Assembly (NCBI GenBank): GCA_001931875.2
Contig: MSJH02000776.1
Span: 1 to 64,000 of the forward strand
Reading direction: 5' to 3'
Source: Byssochlamys sp. IMV 00236
Lineage: Eukaryota; Ascomycota; Eurotiomycetes; Eurotiales; Thermoascaceae
DNA length: 64,000 nucleotides
A program made the translations under genes and the position numbers. The notes under the pieces were generated by a model. That model saw nothing but the letters and a program-made list of their open reading frames with translations, was not told the DNA's origin and made no database searches. This document shows, in pieces, positions 47,023 through 57,796 of the stretch. Every line of letters begins with the position of its first letter. The first letter of the stretch is position 1.

Positions 47023-49248
47023 ATGGACCATCTGATCCACTTCGACCAAAACCCCAGAGCCGCTGAGAAGCCGTCGCTCCACCGTACCAGCAATGATGCT
47101 GGCTTCAAGATCAAACATGGGGACATTTATGAGCAGAATCCGCTCGCCAGGTATATCCCGTCTTTTCATTCATATTGATATTACACATGGTAGACAATGG
47201 GCCTTTTTGAGTCATGATGTCCGCAGGGAAGCCTGAAGCACGAATCGGTGTGTGGCTTTTCCACAGACATCTCTTGTCTATCTTCATGATTATATTTTAT
47301 TCTGTCATGTTCTATCCATACTGATGCCGCTCCATCACTAGCGATTCTCTGACAAAACTCGATAACGAGTACAATGAACTTGCGAGAACCTGTCAGGCAT
47401 TTAACAAGAATCTGTTCCCGGACGATCATAGTGATCTAGAACAGGATGCCCCAACCGATGAAGATGTCCTGCGAGTGATCCGCCAGGCAGAAGAAGTCTG
47501 GGCATCAAGTACTCGCGGGTGTCATCACTTACGATGGTCAACGACGCTGCTTGCATCATGTGCTACGGCCCTGGATGCTCATTCAGCTTTGTTATGTGCA
47601 TTTCCCCGAGGGGAGAAATATCGCTCTCTTCTTTACCGTGTCCTTCAGTCTGTGATTAAGGTAAGATTGATGGTTTACTGCCATGGTAGTGATTGAATGG
47701 CTCAAGCTAAACATGCCATGTGCATATGTATAGGCTTCAGCCAAGTATCACAAGGTCGTAGAAGGCCTTTCACAAGCTCTTGTCGAAATCAACGAAGCGA
47801 TCTTTTCCGCTCGAGGCGCCGGACTCGACGCATCCATGAGGGTGCTATATCCCATCGCCACTCTTTACTCTCAGATATTCCTCTTCTTCGGAGAGTTCAT
47901 GTATTGGTACACTAAGAAGGCCAAATGTCGTCTTCTGAAGAGCCATCACCAAGACTTTTATTCTGACCTTCAGTATCTCGTCCACGTGATAAGAGAGACC
48001 TGCAGTTCGATCAATCTCGAACGAATAGACACGACTTATCTCACCGCGGCGATAGGAATGAAGGGCGGAACGAATCTCTCACGTGCAACGCTCTACCAGA
48101 TGGAAGAGGCACGTTTAAGCCAAGCCGGATTGAGAGGAACGGATCGCCATGTTGCTTCACAGAATACCATCATCCGTCAACTCCTATGGGAAATCCAAAA
48201 AGATGCTAACGAGCGAAAGAGAATGGCTGATGAAAAAGACATGCTCCTTTCTCAGCTTGTTCACTTGCTAGAGCAGAAGGTCCATGGGTTGAAGCGTGGT
48301 AAGAACGACGAGGTCGTGACCGCCACGGCGTTGGAAGATATTGGTACGGAAACTATTTCTCTTGCATTTCTTATTAGGTCTAGGCTAAACCCAGAAGCCC
48401 AAGTTATTCCCAGCATCGCGGCTTCCAAGACATCTAAACGCAAGGTATCGAGGGTGGAGCTGGAACTTTCTTCCAAGGACCTTCAGGACTTCTTCGATAA
48501 TGACGATCAATTATTGAACCTCGAGCTGCCTCTAGAGATATACGCTGACCCCGGAGTGATTACGACTTTGAGGGAATGGACCCTCAGTTCGCCGTCCCAG
48601 GTACTCGCGATCGCATGTCCCTCCGTGACGTCTCATCCCTGCCCAGCTACCATTCTTTCGGGACACTACACTTGGTCAGCACGACAGGCAGGGTTGCCAG
48701 TGATATCACACTTCTGTTCTCCCCCGTCGCAGAGCTCGGATGGAAGCAATGCGACCGGCCGCGGACTTGTGGCATTGGTATACAGTTTGATCCGACAATT
48801 GATCGAGCTTGCACCGCCTGTTCTGGATTGCGAGATTTCTTCTGATCCAAGCGCAGAACGTTTCCGTAAGCTAGACGGCACCCTGAACACGTGGGATGAG
48901 GCAATATCTGTCTTCGATACCTTACTCAATTTTGTACCACCGGTCCTAGTCTGCGTGATAGGTAGCCTTCACGTGCTCAATGACGAATCGACCGAGCGTT
49001 GTCTCCAGTCACTTGTCCGGATCCTCGTCAGACGTACAAACCGCCCAAGTCCTACATCAAGAAACAGAGCTACTGGGACCAAACCTACCATTCTGAAGGT
49101 TCTCTTCTCCGCGTCTGGGAATCCCACCGTGCTCTCGGAAATACCGCCAAATCAAATGATTGTCACGGACTCGCTGCGGATCGGACGCGCTCCGGAACAC
49201 CCTATATTCTTGGAGTCCGATACTGTAAGGGGCAGTTGCCCGTTATAG
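47023..49248 (+). CDS. Fungal STAND-like protein (DUF7708-type N-terminus), no P-loop seen
   Basis: Three exons, 47023-47150, 47342-47660 and 47734-49248, give 653 residues from the first ATG of exon 1; the 5' end is uncertain. Residues 60-300 resemble the N-terminal helical domain found on many fungal NACHT/STAND proteins: FPRGEKYRSLLYRVLQSVIK, ASAKYHKVVEGLSQALVEIN and YSQIFLFFGEFMYWYTKKAK. A coiled segment follows (about 300-340). The second half follows the layout of a STAND ATPase: LREWTLSSPSQVLAIACPS near 400, VISHFCSPPSQ, LIRQLIELAPP, and a Walker-B-like VLVCVIGSLHVLND near 555. No GxxxxGKS/T Walker A is visible where expected, and there are no WD or ankyrin repeats at the end. It may be a degenerate or regulatory member. 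Domain naming is from memory. Confidence 0.72.
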
Positions 49249-50465
49249 CAATGTCGAATGAGGATTAAGGTTTTAGCGATGATCGTTTATCTTTCCTATC
49301 AAGAGGCCTCTTCTCCATCGAAAGCCCCTTATGTCTTGCGATTTCGAGGAATGTTTTCATGAGCTCCATGGGTCGAGGGAAGCGGATATGGGCGTTTAGA
49401 CATCTTCACGGCGTTCAGATTCCCTCATTTTCATTATCTATCACACATAACCTTGAGGGTTTGTTCACGTATGAGATGCCATGATGTGTTATAATCTTGG
49501 TTTATTGTCTGAACTTGGGCTGCTTCATATGTATCCCTTTGCGCTGGGTAATGTCAGCTGCGGGTTGTCAGCACCACGACTTTTGGTTTCCTCATTTCTT
49601 AAAATCTAATGGTGCAGCATAGGAGTCAGAACCATCTCACTTCTACAATTGGCAGACGCTATCTCAAAAGTTACTTCAGGTTATCCTGGTCCTCTCTTAG
49701 GGGTCAGCCTATAGTGAATTTCATCGTGGCCGTCCTTTCGGAGACCATTTTCCGAAAATGCCACGTAACCTTGTTCTTCTGTACAAACAATCTCAACCGT
49801 ACAGCTTCCCAGCAGGGAAGGCGGCAATTGTCATGTATAGTATATTATTTTCCCCGTGGTTCTGTACGAGAGAGCAGGGTGTGTGCCAATTTCGCTTTTG
49901 GATTCAAGCGTAGAAGTCAGTAAGATCCATTCTTCGGAGGAATTGCTAGAATTTCTGATGTATACTTTCCTGTCAACAATAGCAGAGCAGTAATCATATA
50001 TAGTAGTTTTATTTCAGGTTTGCCAGACGGACTCCTGAGTACTTTATCCGGAGTTCACATCTTCCCCACCTATTTCCGCCAGACGTACTACAGTAACACT
50101 CACACTTCTCCGCACTGGGGAGTCACCGACATCAGCTGGACATTCGTCACTCAAACGAATTTCCGAAGGCAAACATACAGTTCTATTTCGTCGGCTCGAT
50201 TCTGTGTGCTGCGAGTGATATAAGATTGCGTTCTGCCCGGCTTTCTCATTGCCATTAACAATCTGTTCAGTGAGATCTTTGCCTTTGATAGAAGCGGAGA
50301 GAAATTGTGTGGAAAGGCTGTCTGAATTGATCAATACTGGCCTTGATAAAGTAATATCCCAGTTTATTGGATTGGCACCACTCAGAAAAGTGCTCTGTGT
50401 CTTTACTTCTTTCCCAATCTCTTCTCTTCCTTCGAACTTAAGTGGCCCACGACAAAACAAAGAGA
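49249..50465. other. Intergenic, promoter of the dioxygenase gene
   Basis: About 1.2 kb. Frames here are short and carry no domain. The sequence before 50466 should contain the promoter of the phytanoyl-CoA-dioxygenase-like gene. Confidence 0.4.
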
Positions 50466-51677
50466 ATGAACGGTCATCAACACTCCGCCACAGATACGAG
50501 CGTGCGTCTCTTTTCTGAAGACTCTGTGTCTCTTGCAGAATTCGAGATCATTTGCTCTCAGACTACTCGTCCAGAGACGTATCCACTTGCTGCCGCCATC
50601 GAAAAGAACATACCCATTTACGAGTTGTCAACACCCGCCCCGGACCATGCAACTGCCGCGCGTCTCCAGGATGAATGGTATCATATCCTACATTCTGGTC
50701 CTGGGGTCTTCGTCTTAAAGGGAATGTATGCTCCTTCTCAGTATGGTCACACCCTCGCTGCCGCCAGCGACGCTTTTCAACAGATCGTCAAGCGTGAGCG
50801 CGAGGCTGCCACTGCGCAAAAGGGCGACCACTTTGCCGCAGGTGGGCGTAATGACCGCATCTGGAACTCCTTCAGCAAGCATGCATTGGAAGATCCAGCT
50901 TCTTTCGTCGATTATTACTCTAATCCTTGGCTGGCCCTTGTCTGTGAAGCGTGGTTGGGTCCCGGATACCGCGTCACGGCACAGGTCAACGTTGTGAAGC
51001 CCGGGGGTGCTGCACAGAACCCTCATCGTGATTATCATCTTGGATTTCAGGACTTTGAGAGATCCTTGCGTTTTCCACGCTCTGCCCACGTTAACAGTCA
51101 ATTCCTGACACTTCAGGGTGCCGTCGCTCACAGTGCGATGCCCATCGAGTCAGGCCCTACGCGCCTCCTCCCCTTCAGCCAGAAGTTCCCGCCAGGTTTC
51201 CTGGCCTACCGTCGGGAGGACTTCCAAGCCTTCTTTCAGAAACACTACGTTGCTCTGCCACTGGACCTGGGTGACGGTATCTTCTTCAACCCGGCCATCT
51301 TCCATGCTGCAGGCGCCAATGAGACCCCTCTCGAGGGTAACTTCCACCGTTCTGCAAACCTGCTACAGATCAGCAGCCCGTTCGGCAAGCCAATGGAAAC
51401 GGTCGATGCTATTCCATTAGTAGAAGTGAGCTGGGACATCTTGACCCAAAAGTATATATCTGAGGGGAAAGTTCTGAGCGAGCGTATCAAGTCGTTCGTC
51501 CAATCTGTGGCGGAAGGATATCCGTTTCCGACGAATTTGGATAAGAGACCCCCTGCTCCGAGTGGTATGGCTCCAGAAAGCGAGCAGGAGCTTCTCCTTC
51601 GTGCCCTTCAGGAGGGTTGGGATGCTCAGAAGGTCGTGGGGGAATTAAAGAAGATGAGAATGGATGCGCAACCGTAG
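50466..51677 (+). CDS. Phytanoyl-CoA dioxygenase (PhyH) family Fe(II)/2-oxoglutarate oxygenase
   Basis: A single exon of 403 residues from the ATG at 50466 (MNGHQHSATD) to TAG. PhyH-type enzymes hydroxylate or desaturate small molecules using Fe(II), O2 and 2-oxoglutarate. The metal facial triad is visible: HRDYHLGF (His-x-Asp near 187-189) and a distal His in IFHAAGAN near 279, with the oxoglutarate-binding Arg plausibly in NFHRSANLLQ near 295. The N-terminal part (GPGVFVLKGMYAPSQY) fits the family. Fungal members of this size include tailoring enzymes of secondary metabolism and uncharacterised oxidoreductases. It ends 190 bp from the stop of the FAD monooxygenase, which is convergent, and a Zn2Cys6 regulator lies just beyond. 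Substrate unknown. Confidence 0.9.
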   Translation: MNGHQHSATDTSVRLFSEDSVSLAEFEIICSQTTRPETYPLAAAIEKNIPIYELSTPAPDHATAARLQDEWYHILHSGPGVFVLKGMYAPSQYGHTLAAASDAFQQIVKREREAATAQKGDHFAAGGRNDRIWNSFSKHALEDPASFVDYYSNPWLALVCEAWLGPGYRVTAQVNVVKPGGAAQNPHRDYHLGFQDFERSLRFPRSAHVNSQFLTLQGAVAHSAMPIESGPTRLLPFSQKFPPGFLAYRREDFQAFFQKHYVALPLDLGDGIFFNPAIFHAAGANETPLEGNFHRSANLLQISSPFGKPMETVDAIPLVEVSWDILTQKYISEGKVLSERIKSFVQSVAEGYPFPTNLDKRPPAPSGMAPESEQELLLRALQEGWDAQKVVGELKKMRMDAQP

Positions 51678-51867
51678 AATGGTGGAATGAATTTGATATA
51701 ATACATATGTTTATATTTACTGGGTTCGAATGCGAACATCTATTATATTCTGTTTCCATGACCATAGAAGACAGTTCCTCAGTATTAATATACAAGATGG
51801 TAAAAGTAGAGGGGAGTTTATAAGCTCTTCTCGAAAATGTATACAAAGTATCACTCATCTTCCATCT

Positions 51868-53148
51868 TCAACCCTTCGTCATCTCTTCATAATCCGGAAG
51901 AGACCAATCTTTCACATCTTCACGAAGTGCGAATCTACCCAGGATATTAATTCTCAGAAACGAAGCCACTGCCACTAAGAAGTTGAATATCAGAACATTC
52001 AACCAAGTTGAAGCAATCCAATCCCAGACGTCCCAGTCTTCCGTCAATCCTCTCTGCACCTGATCCATAAATGGTCGGAACTTTTGATCGTAGCTTTTCA
52101 GCGCCACGAGGAGCTCCTTTTTCGTATTATGGTCTTTCGTCTCGTGACCCTTTTGAATTTTCGAAATCTCTCCAGCTAGGATATATGCACCCACGAGTGC
52201 AGAAGTGGTTCCCATTCCAGTATTGGCTGAGGGACAATATCCTGCATCTCCGACGAGAACAACACGACCCTGAGACCACGAATCCATCTTGACGACTCCA
52301 ATCCGCTCACAGTAGAAATCGTCAGTCTCTTCTTGAAGAGCCTTCAGGAACTGCTCCGTCTGCCACCCGGCACCGCGGAAGATGTCCACGAACGCATTAA
52401 TCTCTTCCTGGACGTCACCTCTGCGGGCATTCTTCAGACTCTCCGAATCGGTCTTGCAGCCGAGGTATACCTGCACACGATCAGGCCGGTGCTTCCGGGT
52501 AAGTATGAACCGTCTCCCCGGAGCCATATAGGATGTTGCGCGGAAATCCTCCCCTTCCTGAAGCGGTTTTGGAATGGTGAAGTATCCGAAATACATACCA
52601 CCTAACCAGGTGATCCGATCAGGAGTATTCGATCCAAGCATCATTTTCCTCGTCCGTGACCCCTGCCCATCAGCACCTATCACGAGATCAAACCGATCTC
52701 TTCTTCCATCTGAAAACAACACTTCAACAAACTCATCACTGTCCTCCTGAAAGTTCTCAATATACGTCCCGAAAACGTATTTAACCCGATCTTCACAAGC
52801 GTCATGAAGCAACCGACATAGATCTCCTCGCATGATCTCCCAATCTGTCGTGAAACTCTGCAGTCCCTTCCCGGACCTATTTGCAGGGAAATAAGCCCAT
52901 CGTCTCCCGCGAGAATTGACAACCTGCAATCCTTGCTCGGGGACGGATTTGGCCCGAAAGGCTTGTTCGAGGCCCATGCGTTTCAACACTTCTATGCCGT
53001 GGCCACGTAGGTCTACTTGCAGGCCTGTAGCGCGGAGAGTTGGGAAGCGCTCTATGACGGTGATGTCGTGGCCGAGCTTGGAGAGCCATAGGGCAGAGGC
53101 GAGTCCCGCTATGCCCGCGCCGGAAATGAGGATTTTTAGTTGAGGCAT
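51868..53148 (-). CDS. FAD-dependent monooxygenase (PHBH/TetX-like)
   Basis: A single exon of 426 residues from the ATG at 53148. The N-terminus has the dinucleotide-binding motif GAGIAG (residues 10-15) ending in the acidic ribose-binding Glu of VIER. The second FAD motif, LVGDAGYCPSANTGMG, lies near 295-310, and a DG segment (LVIGADGQGSRTR) near 160. This is the class A flavin hydroxylase pattern, which adds one oxygen using NAD(P)H. A hydrophobic segment near 383-400 (WLNVLIFNFLVAVASFL) may anchor it to a membrane. Fungal relatives are common in secondary-metabolite clusters. The gene is divergent from the Zn2Cys6 regulator across 841 bp, which suggests shared control. Substrate unknown. 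Confidence 0.93.
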   Translation of the reverse strand: MPQLKILISGAGIAGLASALWLSKLGHDITVIERFPTLRATGLQVDLRGHGIEVLKRMGLEQAFRAKSVPEQGLQVVNSRGRRWAYFPANRSGKGLQSFTTDWEIMRGDLCRLLHDACEDRVKYVFGTYIENFQEDSDEFVEVLFSDGRRDRFDLVIGADGQGSRTRKMMLGSNTPDRITWLGGMYFGYFTIPKPLQEGEDFRATSYMAPGRRFILTRKHRPDRVQVYLGCKTDSESLKNARRGDVQEEINAFVDIFRGAGWQTEQFLKALQEETDDFYCERIGVVKMDSWSQGRVVLVGDAGYCPSANTGMGTTSALVGAYILAGEISKIQKGHETKDHNTKKELLVALKSYDQKFRPFMDQVQRGLTEDWDVWDWIASTWLNVLIFNFLVAVASFLRINILGRFALREDVKDWSLPDYEEMTKG

Positions 53149-53989
53149 GGTTTATGAGATGGTGATTTGATATATATGTAATGATGTGAGATCAATTGAA
53201 TGAAAGGTATGTACCTAGGTGCTGTGTAGACAGGTCTTATTTATGATCTTATAGCCAGCTCGGATGTATGTACCCTTCGGTGCTTTCGACGGGTCTAATT
53301 CACCGAGTATTGAAATTGCGACGGTGGCTATTGCGATGGCTCAATCCAGCGAGAGTTCCATGGCCAAGAAATAATGAAACGCTTGGGGCTACAGCATCGC
53401 TGGCGTTGGACATTACGCTAACAAAATATCTCGTGCGAAGTGCATTACCGGGACTGCTGGAGAGATTGATCTCTCTGTATTTGAAAGACATCCATTTCAC
53501 ACATATCCCATTAAAATCATATCGCATGCTTCGATTAAACGTATTCTATCAAGAGTTATTATCGGTTCTTGGTAATGTTGTCACTGGTGATATGTATGCT
53601 TGGTACGACTATATCGGGCGAATACGCATTGATATACCCTCTCACATAGATCAGCCGTCCTTAAGACTCCGGAAACATACGATACTATACAAATCTTCGA
53701 AAGACCCATGCCAATTGCTGAGTACTAGTCGTAGATTGTGTGGCATTGAAAGCACGTTGTCCGCCGTTCTCGGTCTTTTCTCCATTGGGCTCGGAGATAT
53801 CGGGATATTTGGCCCCCTGTTCGCACTTTTCACATCTTCCATCCGACATGTTGTCGGACTTTGCACTTTTTCATACACCACATCTATTGCAGCCCATTCA
53901 CCGAGGAATAGATAGGCAGGATCATTAACTTTACTGCACAGCAAAATTATTTCTTGCATGTTGCGTTAATCAGTGCGGACAAAGATACA
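53149..53989. promoter_or_regulatory. Divergent promoter between FAD monooxygenase and Zn2Cys6 regulator
   Basis: The two genes face away from each other across 841 bp. A 215-codon plus-strand frame (53268-53915) and a 54-codon minus-strand frame (53852-53688) overlap here; neither shows a domain, so I treat the stretch as regulatory. No inverted CGG pair, the usual zinc-cluster target, was picked out with confidence. Confidence 0.4.
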
Positions 53990-56297
53990 ATGGCGGACAT
54001 AAGCCCAGCAACCAAGAAACGCCGAAGGCCCGCCCTGGCTTGCATCGAGTGTCGACGTCGCAAGGTCAAGTGTGACCGCAATCACCCTTGCAGACGATGT
54101 ATTCGAAATTCCGTGGATTGCACCTACGCGGAAAACCCTCCAGTGCCGAAAACCACTCGTGTCTCACGACGAGCCCGTGGTGAGGAAGCAGTTGACGCGG
54201 AGCATACTGTCGGTGCAGGCGCACACCAATCTCCGGATAGACCTTCCATTGGGGAGTCGATTGGAGGGGTTCATATCAGAAATATAAGAAGTACTATTAG
54301 ACGCATACCCGCTCGTGGAAGTCCTTCGAATGATGTGCAGAACGAGCCCGTCTCAGAAGAGCCTGCTGTGAGAACATGGGAGGGGTCCCAACCACGGACA
54401 CATGCCGGAGGAAGCAAGACGTCAAAAGCCCCTTCGCACAATGCCACTGTAAATAGCCCAATCCATGGCACATTTTCGAAGACGAGAGTGTTCGGTCCGA
54501 GTCATTGGATGAGCTCGTATCCTGAGGTATGGATTCTATACTTCGGCGGATGTACGGTATATAGGTGCAGCGACTGATATTAGAAAGACACGAAAACTAC
54601 CAGCTTTGCATCTGCTAAGTTCACTTGGATTCGCACCGTCACAGCAGGACAATACTGAACCGAATCCTGAAATCCGTGCAACGGTAATAAAGTGCAAGCA
54701 GCTCGCTCGACAGGTCAAAACGCAGCGCCCCAGTCGAAGTCCGCTTCCTGCTGGGATGTTTCAGACTTTTCCCAGTCCTTCAGTGACGAGGGACTTGTTG
54801 GGGCTATATTTTCACACCTTTGAGTCTTGCTATCGTATCCTGCACTCACCGTCGTTTTACGCAGAGTATGAAGGCTACGTGGAGAATCTGGAAGGTGCAC
54901 CGGCACCTTTCATATTGAAGCTCTCGTTGGTGATGGCCGTCGTGGCACCTATCGTGGGTGAGGTTGTTTTACGACAGGATCTGCGGAAGAGTGCTCTGGA
55001 TTGGATTGACATAGCCCAGACATGGCTCTCAGGGCCCATTGAAAAGAATCGTCTCACGCTGGATGGTCTCCAAATACATTGCCTACTTCTCCTTGCTCGC
55101 CAGACCAACTATGTTGGGGCTGATTTGACCTGGATCTCTGCGGGTTGTTTGATACGCATGGCCATGCAGATGGGTTTACATCACGATCCTAATAATCTCG
55201 GAGAAATGCCTGCGTTGGAAAAAGAGCTCCGAAGGCGACTGTGGTATACCATATTGGAGATCAATGTCCAGAGTTCTTTGGATGCCGGAATGATTCCCAT
55301 GGTTTCCGCTGCTGACTATGATACTCAGCTCCCCTTGAACATTGACGATGATGACTTGGTTGATACACCTGGGATAGAATCTGCAGGAAAAGAGTCAACC
55401 GTACTTACACAAGCCTCCTTTCAGCTTCTACTGGCCTCTTCTCTCCCTCTTAGGTTGAAGGTAGTCGAGATCATGAATGACTTGCAGAAACAGCCATCAT
55501 ATGATGAGGTGCTTCGTCTTGGAAACGAAATGATGTCGGCGTATAAGAATGCCGCGGTCACAATCAATCAATATAGATTGCCAGAGACCAATTTGTGGCT
55601 CTCAGAATTTCCACACAACCTCTGCGATCACTACCATCGACGATTCCTCCTCCTCCTTCATCGACCATTCGCAGCCAAGGCTTATGAAGATCCAATATAC
55701 AGTCATTCAGCGGAAATATGTCTCGAGAACGCTCTTTCAACGATCTCTCTCCTCGACGACGAGATATACCACCGCCTCATGGTTGTCGGAGGCGGCATGT
55801 TTCGAGAAATACTGACAGACTCTGCGCTTATGATATTCCTAGAACTGACTTCACGATTCGAAAGCGACAATGCGATCTTCTCAAAGTCCAGGAATAAAGC
55901 TCGGAGAGAACCTCTGTTGCAAGACGCCCGAAAGATCGTCGAGCATGGAAAAGACAGATTATTAAATGGCGAAACAAACGTCAAGATATTAGTTTACTTC
56001 AGTGTGGCCATGGCGCAGATCGACGCAATTGCAGATGGTTCCCCTGTGAGGGACGCGGTTAATAAAGCCGCCATTGAAAGCCTAAGAATGTCCTACGATA
56101 TATTAAAGTCCAGGGCTGAAAGCTCCTCATCAGTGACGCATACCCAGTTTGATCTGGACTCCTGGACTGCTGATAACTCGATCTTCACGCCATCTGCCGG
56201 CGGGATGGATTTTGATTTTCTGACCGAGTTCGGTATGGGTCTTGATCAGTTGGGTTCCTCCTTTTTCCAACAATGGCAGGAACAGGCGCAGTTCTAG
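53990..56297 (+). CDS. Zn2Cys6 fungal transcription factor
   Basis: Two exons, 53990-54526 and 54588-56297, give 748 residues; the intron (61 nt) has a GTATGG donor and an AAG acceptor chosen for phase. The zinc cluster is complete: Cys18, 21, 28, 34, 37 and 44 in CIECRRRKVKCDRNHPCRRC, preceded by a basic patch KKRRR. A disordered linker follows, then FGPSHWM near 170, usual for this subclass. The fungal-specific regulatory (MHR) domain starts near 235 (LLGLYFHTFESCYRILHSPS) and includes LRRRLWYTILEIN near 405. The factor binds DNA in the nucleus and probably controls the adjacent oxygenase genes, but this is inference from position. Some in-frame extension upstream exists; 53990 is the first ATG giving a normal N-terminus. 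Confidence 0.92.
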
Positions 56298-57796
56298 GTA
56301 TTGTTTGATGTCTAGATTATGAGAATGGCGTTTACACGACGGATTATGTACATCTCTACGTATAAATCTGGGACCTCAGCGATGCTCCCCGGATACGAAG
56401 CAACATACAGGCCAAGAAAAACCCCTCAGCCCACTTTGGCACAGATAGAGTTCGCGAGACTGCTTGGTTCGGTCCCATTTCAGTTATCATATGTTTCATG
56501 ACATATCCTATAACTCGAACTTAATACTGAGTTCTGAATAGGACATACTGACCTAATAATTTAGGATCAACCTGGGCTGAAGCAGCTAGATAGTGGTCCT
56601 TTTTCGAAGATCCGCCATCCTGTGCGAGAAAAGGGAGAATGCCCCTGTTAGTTACCGTATCCATTGCGCAGTCCAAGCTGTGATACTATAGATAACATCA
56701 TAAGTATCAGTCTCGAAATATGGCCGAAGGGGATGTATTATTATCATCGTCCCCTATATCTGGATTTGAATGATGGACTCGTGAGTATGATAACCAAAGA
56801 GGTTGATGAAAACTATGAGACTGTCCTGCATGGAGATAGGAGGACGCTGCAAATCCCCAGCCCTTGAGACCAGATCAGGACCACAAACATGATTAGAATA
56901 TGAAGCTCTACGATATATGTTCAAGATTGTCAGTTTCACGCGCGGGGTAGTCGGAGTTATCTGGATGCTGGGTTTGGAAATGAAGTGATATGCTCTTTGC
57001 TTTTTCTTTTCTTCTTATTTTGTTTCACGCTTGTTTCACGCTTGTTTTTCTTTTGTTTTTTCTGTCCCGGTGCGTATAAAACATGGCGTGTAAAATCCTT
57101 CATTCTCTAGTTAGAGAGGCATTAGCATCCACATCTTGACGATGCTGGCTTGATCCGGTCTTGATCATTGGCGTGATAGCACGGCAACTATCCGCCTTCA
57201 TTTCCATGGTTTGCGAATCCCGTCGTCGATTCGAACTCCCTAGAGACGAGCCCGGTATCTTGAGGCATTAAACGGCCAATTTTGGTGAAAGAACTCGGCT
57301 ATTCGCGATGCCCACTGTCAAAGAGGAGTGAGGCATAAAGATGCACGAGTAGGTAGTAGATTGCCCTAAGTACCTAACTGCCACGCGGCCCTTATCAGTC
57401 AGCGTGGAAGGAAGGCGGTCAAGTTCTGCGTCACGGGCCGGCGGCAGAAAAAGAGTCATCGCATTGTTCTCCACAACACTTTGAATCTTCTTCCATCTGC
57501 TTCGGCCCCTCCGCGGTCTCTGTCCCGTTGCATGGGCAGTAGTACTGTTACTTTTCATATTATTAGCTTCCTTCGTTAGCCGGTGCTCTTTTTGTCCTGT
57601 ATGTTTGCACTCCGTTGTGTCCTTTCCGTCTCCTATGCATGCGTCAGTTGGTATCCGATTCGCGCCGGTCACATAATGAAACATGAGTGCTATTGTGTTG
57701 GACTGGCCAAGGGCTTCGAAATATTTGCACTTAAAGGTATGTTTACCGCTAAAATGTTCTGTCTCGTACTGACGATTGTTTCTGCCAAAGTCTGAA
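56298..57796. other. Intergenic, promoter of the N-acetylglutamate synthase gene
   Basis: About 1.5 kb without a convincing gene. A minus-strand frame at 57268-57804 has no domain and overlaps the promoter. The arginine attenuator upstream ORF known from fungal carbamoyl-phosphate synthetase genes is not expected here and was not seen. Confidence 0.4.

Noticed and set aside
53268..53915. 215-codon open frame between the FAD monooxygenase and the zinc-cluster regulator
   Set aside because: No domain, no homologue recognised, lies in a divergent promoter, and an opposite-strand frame overlaps it. Length alone is not enough.
57190..57240. GTTCGAATC on the minus strand, resembling a tRNA B-box
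   Set aside because: No matching T-stem, A-box or cloverleaf could be built around it.
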